Shown one piece after another: positions 16,318 through 23,958 of a DNA stretch of 32,130 nucleotides; position 1 is the stretch's first letter, and each line of letters starts with the position of its first letter. Both the position numbers and the translations under genes were made by a program. The notes beneath the pieces were generated by a model. The model saw nothing but the letters and a program-made list of their open reading frames with translations. It was not told where the DNA came from and did no database searches. The stretch comes from a virus, in the IMG/VR virus record IMGVR_UViG_3300025818_000103, positions 1-32,130 of that record. One strand, given 5' to 3'.

Positions 16318-18621
16318 ATGGCATCCACTGTTAAGCATCTTCGTTCGTCCACTGCAAATAAGCGCCCCACTGCTTCTGGACTGGCAGATGGACAATTAGG
16401 CATCAACACTGCCTCTGGCACTCCAGGCGTATTTTTCAAGGATAGTGCTGGCACTGTTGTAAAAGTCGGTCCTGCCCATGTGGGCTCAAGTGCTCCCAAT
16501 GTGTCGCCAGCAGGAAGCGCTGGCAATTCACGAGGAGAACTATGGGTGAATAATAGTGCGACTATTCACGGTCTTAATTATTACACGGGCTCTGCTTTTG
16601 TCAACCTCACGCCTTCTGGAACTACTTCTGTTGCTGGCTTAGTTGAGCTTGCAACTGATGCGGAAACGCAAACTGGCACTGACACAATTCGCGCTGTCAC
16701 GCCGTCTGGCTTGCAAAGCAAAATTAGCGATTCCACTTCTACCACTAGTTCCACCACCATTGCTTCTGCTACTGCCGTAAAGGCGGCTTATGACCTTGCC
16801 GATGCGGCATTGCCCAAAAGCGGAGGAAGAGTCACTGGAGCGTTAGAAATCGGCCCTGCAGGAAGTTTAGTCTTTGAAGGAAGCAGCGACAATAGCTTTG
16901 AAACCACACTGGCAGTAGTTGATCCTACTGCTGATCGCACTATCACTTTTCCCAACGTAACTGGCAACGTTGTTACTACTGGCGACAGTGGCACTGTTAC
17001 GAGCACGATGATTGCTAATAGCACCATCGTCAATGCCGACATCAGCGCAAGTGCTGAAATCGCAGTCAGCAAGTTAGCCGATGGAACTGCACGACAACTG
17101 CTGCAAACTGACGCGGCAGGTACTGGTGTTGAATGGACTGACAACGTAGATATTCCTGGCACCCTAGACGTAACTGGCGCAACAGTTCTAAGCGGTCGCG
17201 TCGGCATTGGCACCACTGACACTGGCGCTCTTGTCAATATCAGCGCCAATACCGCAGAAGATGCTTTGCGTGTCACGCAAACTGGCGCGGGTAACGCTCT
17301 TGTGGTTGAAGACAGTGCCAACCCTGACGGCACTCCTTTTGTAATTGATGCAAATGGCCGCGTGGTTCAAGGACACACAACTGCCCTGTCGCTAAACGGC
17401 ACTGGTGGCACTCCTGTCCAGCAGATACATGCTGCTACGTCCAATCTCTTCGCTGGTGCTTGCTATTCTGCAGTCAACTGGGGTGACACCGTCGCTCCTG
17501 CTGGTATTTTTATAGCTAGAGGCCGCTCCGGCGCTATTGGCACCTACACGATTGTTCCAAGCGGTCAAAACCTAGGCGAGCTTCGTTTTGCAGGTGCTGA
17601 TGGCGTTGATTTTCAAAACGCGGCGGTAATTGGCGTTCAAGTGGATGGCACCCCCAGTGCTGGCATTGTGCCAGGAAGAATTACTTTCGAGACTGCCAAC
17701 AGTTCTGGAACATTGACGGAACGGATGCGTATCGATAGCTCCGGTCGCGTGGGCATTGGCGCCACGACAAGCTCAGAAATTGGAGTACGTGTTATACAAG
17801 ACGCAAATGGCGCAGACCTAACAGTTGTTTCGGCAAACTGGACGGCTACAACTGGGACTATCACAAACGTAACAAATTTTAGTGCATCGCGTTCTACGGC
17901 TGGCGCGACTATTACTAATTTATATGGTTTTAATGCAGCCAGTAACCTGACCAGTGCTACTAATAATTATGGTTTTTACGGCGACTTGCCATCAGGAACT
18001 GGGCGCTGGAACTTCTACGCCAACGGCACTGCTCCTAACTACTTCGCTGGCAATGTGGGCATTGGCACCACTTCTCCCGATGCCCCGCTGCATGTAGCCG
18101 GCCTAACTCGATTAAACTCAACCGACACTCCTGCCACTTCAACCACTTCTGCAATTACTCGCACCAGCGCGGGAAATAACGACGGAAATGTTGGCCTTGA
18201 ATGTGTAGCCAGCACCTCCGCTACTCGACACCACATTTCATTTGTCAACTCCAATGGCATTGTCGGTTCAATTTCTACCAGTGGTTCCGCCACCGCTTAC
18301 AACACCTCCTCTGACTACCGCCTAAAGGAGAACATCGTTCCACTGACCGGCGCCATTGATCGCCTGCAGCAAATCCCCGTTCACCGTTTCAATTTTATTG
18401 CGGACCCCGACACCGTAGTAGATGGCTTCATCGCCCACGAAACAGCGTCAGTAGTGCCTGAGTGCGTCACTGGCGAAAAGGACCAGGTAGACGAAAATGG
18501 CAAACCCATCTACCAAGGTATTGACCAGAGCAAGATTGTGCCGCTTCTCACTGCTGCGCTGCAAGAAGCTATTGCTAAGATTGAAGCCCTAGAGGCTCGC
18601 ATTGTTGCCTTGGAAGCTTGA
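16318..18621 (+). CDS. tail fibre with C-terminal S74-type intramolecular chaperone
   Basis: 767 residues. The N-terminal 55 residues ([20 protein letters not shown], then [17 protein letters not shown]) are a fibre-head module also seen in the proteins starting at 19646 and 20953. The middle has repeated VGIG(T/A)T-type shaft units. The last 103 residues are the S74 chaperone domain: it begins SDYRLKENI at Ser665 (codon at 18310) and ends in a helix [13 protein letters not shown]. In this family the domain trimerises the fibre and then cuts itself off at the Ser of S-D-x-R-L-K, with the Lys assisting. Cleavage before Ser665 would leave a mature fibre of about 664 residues. It is probably a main receptor-binding protein. 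Confidence 0.88.
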   Translation: MASTVKHLRSSTANKRPTASGLADGQLGINTASGTPGVFFKDSAGTVVKVGPAHVGSSAPNVSPAGSAGNSRGELWVNNSATIHGLNYYTGSAFVNLTPSGTTSVAGLVELATDAETQTGTDTIRAVTPSGLQSKISDSTSTTSSTTIASATAVKAAYDLADAALPKSGGRVTGALEIGPAGSLVFEGSSDNSFETTLAVVDPTADRTITFPNVTGNVVTTGDSGTVTSTMIANSTIVNADISASAEIAVSKLADGTARQLLQTDAAGTGVEWTDNVDIPGTLDVTGATVLSGRVGIGTTDTGALVNISANTAEDALRVTQTGAGNALVVEDSANPDGTPFVIDANGRVVQGHTTALSLNGTGGTPVQQIHAATSNLFAGACYSAVNWGDTVAPAGIFIARGRSGAIGTYTIVPSGQNLGELRFAGADGVDFQNAAVIGVQVDGTPSAGIVPGRITFETANSSGTLTERMRIDSSGRVGIGATTSSEIGVRVIQDANGADLTVVSANWTATTGTITNVTNFSASRSTAGATITNLYGFNAASNLTSATNNYGFYGDLPSGTGRWNFYANGTAPNYFAGNVGIGTTSPDAPLHVAGLTRLNSTDTPATSTTSAITRTSAGNNDGNVGLECVASTSATRHHISFVNSNGIVGSISTSGSATAYNTSSDYRLKENIVPLTGAIDRLQQIPVHRFNFIADPDTVVDGFIAHETASVVPECVTGEKDQVDENGKPIYQGIDQSKIVPLLTAALQEAIAKIEALEARIVALEA

Positions 18622-18635
18622 TCTAGTATTTTCTT

Positions 18636-18779
18636 ATGGCAGTAAAAACACGAGGCGGCAGTGCAGCATTAAAGCGCGAGCATAAGGCTGGCCCTCCAAA
18701 GTTAACAAAACAGGGCAATGGAAAAAGAAGCAAGCCTAGTCATGGTCGCAAGCTTTTGAAAGGACAAGGGAAGGGTTGA
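18636..18779 (+). CDS. 47-residue highly basic protein
   Basis: ORF from ATG 18636 to TGA 18777-18779, 14 bases after the fibre stop. The product is about one third Lys and Arg, with Gly, Ser and Pro (TRGGSAALKREHKAGPPK, ending GRKLLKGQGKG) and no hydrophobic core, so it is likely disordered and may bind nucleic acid or negatively charged polymers. Peptides of this composition, with QGN-G-R-S and GQGKG-like ends, occur in marine phages as conserved hypothetical proteins (from memory; not checked). Its stop codon lies within the TTGACA of a promoter candidate. Confidence 0.6.
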   Translation: MAVKTRGGSAALKREHKAGPPKLTKQGNGKRSKPSHGRKLLKGQGKG

Positions 18780-18804
18780 CACTTGGTTCTTAAGCAGCTA
18801 CCCT
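18776..18804 (+). promoter_or_regulatory. sigma70-type promoter candidate before the 81-residue gene
   Basis: A perfect TTGACA (18776-18781) is followed after exactly 17 bases by TACCCT (18799-18804), a weak -10 with three matches. Transcription would start near 18811, about 16 bases before the ATG at 18827. The -35 overlaps the stop codon of the preceding gene. Confidence 0.45.
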
Positions 18805-18806
18805 AC

Positions 18807-18821
18807 GAAAGCCTCGCTTTC
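18807..18821 (+). other. small hairpin in the leader of the 81-residue gene
   Basis: GAAAGC and GCTTTC form a perfect 6-bp stem around a three-base loop, six bases before ATG 18827. There is no T-tract typical of a terminator (TTCCC follows). It may protect or structure the 5' end of the transcript; no clear Shine-Dalgarno lies between it and the ATG. Confidence 0.4.
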
Positions 18822-18826
18822 TTCCC

Positions 18827-19072
18827 ATGGCTTTTGTCAATACTATTTCCTTTTCCCATCGCTTCTCTGACGAGCAGCCAATTGGCGGCTATTGTTCCTA
18901 CCAAGAAATCAATCACACTTGTAGTAATGATGATGCCATGGCAGTAGTACGAGCGTTCTATCAATTTATGATGGCTTGTGGCTATGCCCCGTCTAATGCC
19001 GTTGATGCAATGACCACCATTGCTGACGAATATGGCACTGCTTATTGCTACGATAGAAAGAAAGAAGAATAG
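18827..19072 (+). CDS. 81-residue protein in fibre block, unknown
   Basis: ATG 18827 to TAG 19072. The product is small and soluble, with five Cys or Cys-flanking aromatic positions (YCSYQEINHTC, MMACGY, AYCYD) and a central helix. It has no membrane segment or known motif. It lies behind a promoter candidate and a leader hairpin and is followed after five bases by the adaptor-like gene at 19078. It could be a small fibre accessory protein. I do not recognise a family. Confidence 0.55.
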   Translation: MAFVNTISFSHRFSDEQPIGGYCSYQEINHTCSNDDAMAVVRAFYQFMMACGYAPSNAVDAMTTIADEYGTAYCYDRKKEE

Positions 19073-19077
19073 AAACA

Positions 19078-19419
19078 GTGGCTGATCCTGGGCGTTATGA
19101 CATAACCATTCACCAAGGGGCCACTTTTGTGCTGCCTGTTCAATATAAAGATAGCACTGGCACGCCTGTTAATATGAGCGGTCACACTGTTAGTGGCACT
19201 TTATGGAATAACAATGGCACAAGCAAACTAGCTAATTTCACTACTGAATGGCTAGCACAAGCAAGCGGCTATTTTGAACTAAGCCTTGCGGCATCAGGCA
19301 CTAGTCTTGTCACTAACCAAGGGCAGTATGATGTGTTGGTAGTTGAGCCAAGTGGAGAGAAATACTATCTCCTAGAAGGCACTGCTTTCTTTAATCCTGG
19401 CTTCACCTGGAGAGGTTGA
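19078..19419 (+). CDS. small fibre adaptor with BppU-type N-terminal domain
   Basis: 113 residues from GTG 19078. The start YDITIHQGATFVLPVQYKD, followed by TPVNMSGHTVSG, is the recurrent pattern D-x-T-I-x-QGATF-x4-(W/Y)KD ... P-(V/I)-(D/N)-(L/M)-(T/S)G-(Y/H)T found at the head of many baseplate adaptor and fibre-attachment proteins (BppU N-terminal-like). The rest is an Ig-like beta sandwich. It probably binds other tail components to fibres. It ends with the Shine-Dalgarno GGAGAGG of the next gene inside its last codons. Confidence 0.7.
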   Translation: MADPGRYDITIHQGATFVLPVQYKDSTGTPVNMSGHTVSGTLWNNNGTSKLANFTTEWLAQASGYFELSLAASGTSLVTNQGQYDVLVVEPSGEKYYLLEGTAFFNPGFTWRG

Positions 19420-19421
19420 TC

Positions 19422-19646
19422 GTGACACGAGTTATTGTTACTGAACGCAATTCTGTCCAAGTGGTGGAAGTGATTGCTCGTGGCCCTCAAGGACCACCAG
19501 GACCACCAACTTTTGGTAGCGGCCTTTTTGTTGATGATGCCGCTAAGATAGACAAAAGCATTGTTTATTACGATGCCGCATCGTCCAGTTATAAGGCAGA
19601 TGCCATCTGGACCACCTCCACTATTGTTGACGGGGCTAACTTCTAA
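19422..19646 (+). CDS. 74-residue protein with short collagen-like segment
   Basis: GTG 19422 is chosen because GGAGAGG (19409-19415) lies six bases upstream; TTG 19416 is in frame but too close to it. After a beta-strand start the product has three collagen-type triplets (GPQGPPGPP), then a Tyr/Asp-rich end (YYDAASSSYKADAIWTTS). Such short collagen triplets occur in fibre and adaptor proteins as trimer links. The stop overlaps the start of the next fibre gene by one base. It is likely a linker or fibre-base protein. Precise function unknown. Confidence 0.65.
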   Translation: MTRVIVTERNSVQVVEVIARGPQGPPGPPTFGSGLFVDDAAKIDKSIVYYDAASSSYKADAIWTTSTIVDGANF

Positions 19647-20953
19647 TGGCTAACACTTTAAGGATTAAGCGGCGCGTTGCTGGTGGCGCGGCTGGCGCTC
19701 CGTCATCTCTTAAAAACGCAGAGCTAGCCTTTAATGAAGTAGATGATATTCTTTACTATGGTAAAGGCGCTGATGGTAATGGCGATGCCACCACTATTCC
19801 TGCCATTGGAGGCATTGGTGCGTTTGTCAATCTGACGGCCAATCAAACTATTACTGGCACAAAAACTTTTGCTGGTACGCTCGTAATGTCGGGCGCCACC
19901 ATTGATGGCTTTTCCACCACTGGAGGCGTCGTTATTGGCGGCGACTTGACGGTTAATGGCACCACTACGACTGTCAACTCTACGACGGTCAGCGTTGATG
20001 ATAAAAACATTGAACTTGGCGCTGTTAGTGGCGTGCCCACTGATGCTGGCGCTGATGGTGGCGGTATCACGCTGAAAGGCACCACTGACAAGACTTTCAA
20101 TTGGGTGGATGCTACTGATGCTTGGACTTCTAGCGAGCACCTTAATCTCGCCAATGGCAAAAGTTACTTTATCAATGGAGCCAATGTACTAAGTGGTTCT
20201 GCTGTTGGTGCTGGCGTTACCAGTTCTAGCCTTACTACTGTTGGCACGATTAGTGGCGGTACTTGGCAAGGCACTGCTATAGGCGTTGCCTATGGCGGCA
20301 CAGGCCAATCAAGTTACACAGACGGACAATTACTCATTGGCAATTCGTCAAACAATTCGCTGTCAAAATCCACGCTTACGGCAGGCTCTGGCATAACCAT
20401 TACCAATGGCAATGGCACTATCACGCTAGATGCTACAGGAGTCAGTTTCACGGCAGGAGATGGCCTCGACCTCGTAGGCAGCGAACTATCCCTTGATCTC
20501 AAGGCCAATGGTGGCTTGGTCATTGAAAGCACCGAGCTAGCCGTTGACTTGGGCGCTTCTAGTATCACTGGCACTCTTGCCATTGCAGACGGCGGCACGG
20601 GCGCTACAACGGCCTCTGGCGTGCGAGCTGCGCTTGACTTGGAAGTGGGCGTAGATGTGCAGGCATGGGATGCTGATCTTGACACGCTTTCCACCATGCA
20701 AACTGGCGCTCCTGCTGCGCTTGCTTTGCTCACTGCTACGGAAGTGGCCATTCTTGATGGTGCCACTGTCACCCATAGTGAACTGAATGTCATTGATGGT
20801 TCCACTGCTGCAACTGCCACTACGCTGGCTCTAGCTGATCGTATGGTCGTGAATGACAATGGAGCAATGGTGCAAGTGGCACTGTCTGATTTGGTAACAT
20901 TCTTGGAAGATGGAGCCACTTCTGGCTTCGACGTGGACGGCGGAACTTTCTGA
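19646..20953 (+). CDS. tail fibre with cyanophage-type head module
   Basis: 435 residues, ATG 19646. Residues 1-40 (LRIKRRVAGGAAGAPSSLKN then ELAFNEVDDILYYGKG) form the head module seen on several fibre proteins in marine cyanophages. After it come strand repeats with TVNGTTTTVNSTTVSVDDKN, a common fibre motif, two GGTG units (VAYGGTGQSS; IADGGTGATTASG) and a C-terminal part of short beta repeats (AILDGATVTHSELNVIDGS). It should be a trimeric fibre or fibre shaft. Translation is coupled on both sides by one-base overlaps (TAATG, TGATG). The GGTG modules link it to the fibre at 13552. Confidence 0.8.
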   Translation: MANTLRIKRRVAGGAAGAPSSLKNAELAFNEVDDILYYGKGADGNGDATTIPAIGGIGAFVNLTANQTITGTKTFAGTLVMSGATIDGFSTTGGVVIGGDLTVNGTTTTVNSTTVSVDDKNIELGAVSGVPTDAGADGGGITLKGTTDKTFNWVDATDAWTSSEHLNLANGKSYFINGANVLSGSAVGAGVTSSSLTTVGTISGGTWQGTAIGVAYGGTGQSSYTDGQLLIGNSSNNSLSKSTLTAGSGITITNGNGTITLDATGVSFTAGDGLDLVGSELSLDLKANGGLVIESTELAVDLGASSITGTLAIADGGTGATTASGVRAALDLEVGVDVQAWDADLDTLSTMQTGAPAALALLTATEVAILDGATVTHSELNVIDGSTAATATTLALADRMVVNDNGAMVQVALSDLVTFLEDGATSGFDVDGGTF

Positions 20954-21339
20954 TGCCTCGTAAAACTAATATCATCATCCGCAATGGCACCACTGTTCCT
21001 AGTGGTGCTGATTTCAACGTGGGAGAGCCTGCGTGGGATAAGACAGCGAAGAAGCTATATATCAAAGCAGATGACAATACGATGGCAGAGATTGGGGCCG
21101 GAGGTAGTTCTGTCTCCATTGGCACTAGCGCAGCGGATGTGCTTTCTGCAGCAGCAGGAGAAATTACGGCTGATGATGCTGGAGAAGATAAGCTCGTCTT
21201 CTGGGACGACAGTGCGAGCAAGCTAACATACCTTACAGTGGGAAGTAACCTGACCATCACTGACACTACCATTGCTGCCACCGGAGGCGGTGGTGGCGGC
21301 ACTGAACCTTCCAACCCTTTCCTGCTAATGGGAGCTTAA
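20953..21339 (+). CDS. short fibre head protein
   Basis: 128 residues, ATG 20953 in a one-base overlap with the preceding stop. Residues 1-40 (KTNIIIRNGTTVPSGADFNV then GEPAWDKTAKKLYIK) are another version of the fibre-head module. The remainder has a strand-turn pattern and a Gly-rich linker (ATGGGGGG) before a short end. Compared with the two full fibres it carries the head and little else, so it may act as an adaptor or a truncated fibre. It ends with GGGAGC, which can serve as Shine-Dalgarno for the next gene. Confidence 0.65.
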   Translation: MPRKTNIIIRNGTTVPSGADFNVGEPAWDKTAKKLYIKADDNTMAEIGAGGSSVSIGTSAADVLSAAAGEITADDAGEDKLVFWDDSASKLTYLTVGSNLTITDTTIAATGGGGGGTEPSNPFLLMGA

Positions 21340-21340
21340 A

Positions 21341-21667
21341 ATGGCAACAACATATAAAGTTTTAGGCCAAAGCGCCCCGAGTGCTGCCACTGACACTGGC
21401 CTTTACACAGTGCCAAGTGCAACCAGTGCCGTGGTTTCCACGCTTAGCGTATGCAACCGTGGAGTTTCTACAACATTCCGCGCAGCAGTGCGCCCTGCCG
21501 GTGCAACACTTGCCAATCAGCATTACATCGTTTATGACAATGTAGTGAATGCTGGCGACGCAGTATTTCTCACTCTTGGCATTACGCTGGCTGCCACTGA
21601 TGTGGTCACTGTTCGCGCTGGCACGGCAGACATGTCATTCTCACTATTTGGTTCGGAAATTACATAA
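21341..21667 (+). CDS. small virion structural protein of marine phage type
   Basis: 108 residues, ATG 21341 after GGGAG. The sequence is a compact beta sandwich: YKVLGQSAPSA, LYTVPSAT, VVSTLSVCNRG, FRAAVRPAGA, then ITLAATDVVTVRAGTADMSF and a final LFGSEI. I know this pattern from structural proteins in cyanophage fibre regions, usually of about 100-120 residues, with role unassigned. It probably decorates or joins fibres. The stop shares a base with the next ATG, suggesting that it is made together with the LRR protein. Confidence 0.65.
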   Translation: MATTYKVLGQSAPSAATDTGLYTVPSATSAVVSTLSVCNRGVSTTFRAAVRPAGATLANQHYIVYDNVVNAGDAVFLTLGITLAATDVVTVRAGTADMSFSLFGSEIT

Positions 21668-23373
21668 TGAGCACCCGCCGAGTACAGAGCTCTGCCATTA
21701 AGCCACGCACCTTGGGGGCTGAAGTTGCGTCTTGGGCTCGCAATCCTTCGTGGCTGGCCCTTACCGCAGTAAGTGATAGCGAGCAACGTTTTCGGGGATT
21801 AGTTGCAGTGTTTCCACAAGGATCATACCTGGCACTCTCTGCTGCTGGTAACTACACCGTTGATTGGGGCGATGGCAGCAGCGAAAACGTAAATACAGGC
21901 GTCACGGCATTAAAGCTGTATGACTTTAACGATGCTGACCTAGCCAATACCAATGCGCCAGTAACACTAACTGATTCAGGGGATTTGGTTGAGCGCACGG
22001 CACACGGCTATAGCAATGGTATGGAAGTGCGTTTCTATAACATTGTTTCCACCACTGGACTGACAGCAGCACAGACATACTATGTTATCAATGCGACGAC
22101 AAATAATTTTCAAGTGACGGAAACAGTAGGCGGCTCTGCCATTGCGCTCACTACAAACGGCTCTGCAACCCTACTGCCCTATAAGCAGGCCATTGTTGTT
22201 GTTACTCCGCAAGCAGGGCAAAATCTTACTGCGTTTAACTTAAACGTAAAACACACTGCCACGAACTTGCAAACATACGAAACTGGTTGGCTTGACCTGG
22301 AGTTTAGCGGCACGCAGCTAACATCATCAGGGCTAACTATTGGCGGCACTAATGTGCGCTTTGCAATGTGCGAACGCGCAGCGATTCGGTCAATCGGTAG
22401 CTGCACTAACTTAAGCAATTTGTTCAATGGCTTTCGAAAGCTAAGACAAATTATACTCGGCAATACCGCAGCAGTTACAAGCGTATTTAGCATGTTTAAC
22501 AGTTGCGTCAGCCTTACCGCTGCGCCTTTTTTTGATACGGCAGCCGTAAATAACACTTCGCAAATGTTCGTTGGTTGTTCATCTTTAACTACAGTTCCGT
22601 TATATAACACTGCAGCGGTAGACAATGCAAGCAGCATGTTTAACGGCTGCACATCCCTAACTACCGTTCCGTTGCTTAATTTAATAAGTGTAAATAATGC
22701 AAACGAAATGTTTGTTGGCTGCAGGTCTTTAACTAGCGTGCCCTTGTTTAATTTCAAGACTACAGGCACAATATCAATGGCTGGCACATTTGCGGAATGC
22801 ACATCCTTAACTACTGTGCCGCTATTTAACACTGTAGCGGTGACCAACACGGCCACAATGTTCAGAAACTGTTCTTCGTTGGTTTCTATACCACTTCTTA
22901 ATCTTGCAGCAGTTACTGATATAAACCAAATGTTTATTAGTTGCGCAGCTTTAGCCAGCGTGCCATTATTTAATATAGGGGCGGTTACAAATGCAAATAA
23001 TTTTCTTAGGGACTGCAGATCTTTGGTCACCGTACCGTTGTTTAATACCGCAGCAGTGACAAATGCAGGCAGCATGTTTCAGGGGTGCTCTTCCCTGTCT
23101 AGCGTGCCAGCACTTAATGTATCTGCCGTTTCTTCCTCAGGAAACTTTGGCTCTATGTTTACCGATTGCGGCTCCTTGTCTCGCATCCAAGCGTCCAATT
23201 TTAATTATACTTTCTCTGTTGCCAACTGCAAGCTAGGCGCCACCGAGCTAAATGAGATCTACACAAACCTTCCCGTGGTCGTAGGACAAACCATTACAGT
23301 AAGCAACAACGTGGGAACTGCTGGCGACGACCCGACCATCGCCACCGCCAAAGGGTGGACCGTAACCGGCTAA
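21667..23373 (+). CDS. LRR adhesin with PKD-like N-terminal domain
   Basis: 568 residues. Residues about 45-90 include GNYTVDWGDGSSENV, the PKD/immunoglobulin-like signature. Residues about 100-165 hold a module common in phage adhesins (ERTAHGYSNGMEVRF, TYYVINATTNNFQV, GGSAIALT). From about 250 to 515 there are roughly ten units of mostly 24 residues, each near MF-x2-C-x-SL-x-x-(V/I)P-L-(F/L)N-x3-V-x-(N/D)-(A/T), which are the BspA-type leucine-rich repeats (DUF285-like). The Cys in each unit is well conserved. A short closing domain follows. In bacteria and protozoa such repeats bind surface ligands; here the location among fibres suggests receptor binding. GCA, GTA and ACA codons seem more common than in neighbouring fibres, which may mean separate ancestry. 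Confidence 0.82.
   Translation: MSTRRVQSSAIKPRTLGAEVASWARNPSWLALTAVSDSEQRFRGLVAVFPQGSYLALSAAGNYTVDWGDGSSENVNTGVTALKLYDFNDADLANTNAPVTLTDSGDLVERTAHGYSNGMEVRFYNIVSTTGLTAAQTYYVINATTNNFQVTETVGGSAIALTTNGSATLLPYKQAIVVVTPQAGQNLTAFNLNVKHTATNLQTYETGWLDLEFSGTQLTSSGLTIGGTNVRFAMCERAAIRSIGSCTNLSNLFNGFRKLRQIILGNTAAVTSVFSMFNSCVSLTAAPFFDTAAVNNTSQMFVGCSSLTTVPLYNTAAVDNASSMFNGCTSLTTVPLLNLISVNNANEMFVGCRSLTSVPLFNFKTTGTISMAGTFAECTSLTTVPLFNTVAVTNTATMFRNCSSLVSIPLLNLAAVTDINQMFISCAALASVPLFNIGAVTNANNFLRDCRSLVTVPLFNTAAVTNAGSMFQGCSSLSSVPALNVSAVSSSGNFGSMFTDCGSLSRIQASNFNYTFSVANCKLGATELNEIYTNLPVVVGQTITVSNNVGTAGDDPTIATAKGWTVTG
22420..23211 (+). repeat. 72-base coding repeats for LRR units
   Basis: About ten tandem units, mostly 72 bases (two are longer by about three codons), each beginning near an ATG-TTT codon pair and a TGC/TGT. 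The DNA copies are diverged, so the array is held by protein selection, but near-identical runs such as those around 22560-22690 could permit recombination that changes repeat number. Confidence 0.75.
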
Positions 23374-23379
23374 AAAACT

Positions 23380-23580
23380 ATGGACACAAGCGGATTTTAC
23401 AAGCTTGACGGGAGCCTGCTGTATGGCCCTAACTACGTGCTAAACGCCGACTACGAACTGCGGCGTGAAACTCACGATCAGCCTTCCTACCCCGTTGACG
23501 GATGGTACTGGTTCGACACAGAAGAAGAGGCGCGTATTTTCTTTGACTTGCCGCTAGAGCCTGACGCCTTGCAGTTCTAG
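23380..23580 (+). CDS. 66-residue protein at end of fibre block
   Basis: ATG 23380 to TAG 23578-23580, six bases after the LRR gene. The product is acidic and aromatic, with YPVDGWYWFDTEEEARIFF in the second half. It looks like a small soluble domain of the kind found after fibre genes in marine phages; I recall similar short proteins but cannot name a family. It may be an accessory protein for the LRR adhesin. Its stop overlaps the stop of the reverse gene by the shared bases CTAG, with no terminator between them. Confidence 0.55.
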   Translation: MDTSGFYKLDGSLLYGPNYVLNADYELRRETHDQPSYPVDGWYWFDTEEEARIFFDLPLEPDALQF

Positions 23581-23906
23581 TCCCGCTGTCGCCAGTCTGA
23601 CGAATCATCCCGCCTAAACCAGTCGGCAATGTCATCAGGCCCTTCAAATCGTCTCTTGGGCTGACCACCAAGATCTAAAGCATTCAAAAAAGCATCCATG
23701 CTTCCTTCAATCATATCTGGATTGACAGCATTCCTATGAGCACGACGAAGCATACTGGCAGCAGTACGATTTGCCTCTCCAAGCTTTTGCGCCCAAATGC
23801 GATCTTCCAAGTCAATGGACTGTTGTGTGGCAATTCTATTGCAAATGGTTGACAGTCTTAGGCGGTATGATGTGGAAAGCATGGCCTCTTTTCTTGGCTT
23901 GTTCAT
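23577..23906 (-). CDS. 109-residue protein, lone reverse gene, unknown
   Basis: Start ATG 23904-23906 is preferred over TTG 23924. The product is mostly helical and charged, with a region EDRIWAQKLGEANRTAASML followed by an Arg-rich helix and the acidic C-terminus (DDIADWFRRDD). No membrane part. I do not recognise a family. It is oriented against the fibre genes on both sides, is divergent from the gene at 23958, and converges with the gene at 23380. That arrangement resembles an independently regulated inserted gene. The helical Arg/Asp make-up would allow DNA or protein binding, but nothing is diagnostic. Confidence 0.6.
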   Translation of the reverse strand: MNKPRKEAMLSTSYRLRLSTICNRIATQQSIDLEDRIWAQKLGEANRTAASMLRRAHRNAVNPDMIEGSMDAFLNALDLGGQPKRRFEGPDDIADWFRRDDSSDWRQRD

Positions 23907-23938
23907 GATACAAGCAATTAACAAGCCCTCGCTAGACT

Positions 23939-23958
23939 TTCATTAAAACTAAAGACAA
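23939..23958 (+). promoter_or_regulatory. AT-rich motif at the start of the last forward structural gene
   Basis: TTCATTAAAA (23939-23948) and TAAAGACAA (23950-23958) repeat the two blocks seen at 11767-11794, with a shorter gap. The final A is the first base of the ATG at 23958. This intergenic stretch of about 50 bases is divergent and should hold promoters for both genes; no classical -35/-10 pair is evident. Confidence 0.3.

Noticed and set aside
16788-17333. 181-codon reverse ORF opposite the S74 fibre gene
   Set aside because: Same type of shadow, without start signal or recognisable product.
20314-20919. 201-codon reverse ORF opposite the fibre gene
   Set aside because: Low-complexity Ser/Ala/Val product that arises from the Gly/Ala/Thr-rich fibre codons on the other strand.
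22179-23075. 298-codon reverse ORF opposite the LRR gene
   Set aside because: It mirrors the 72-base repeats of the forward gene and has no ribosome site or family pattern; the forward frame gives a coherent LRR protein.
22420-23211. Regular repeats as a CRISPR array
   Set aside because: The repeats are coding, diverged and continuous in frame, without unique spacers of constant length between identical repeats.
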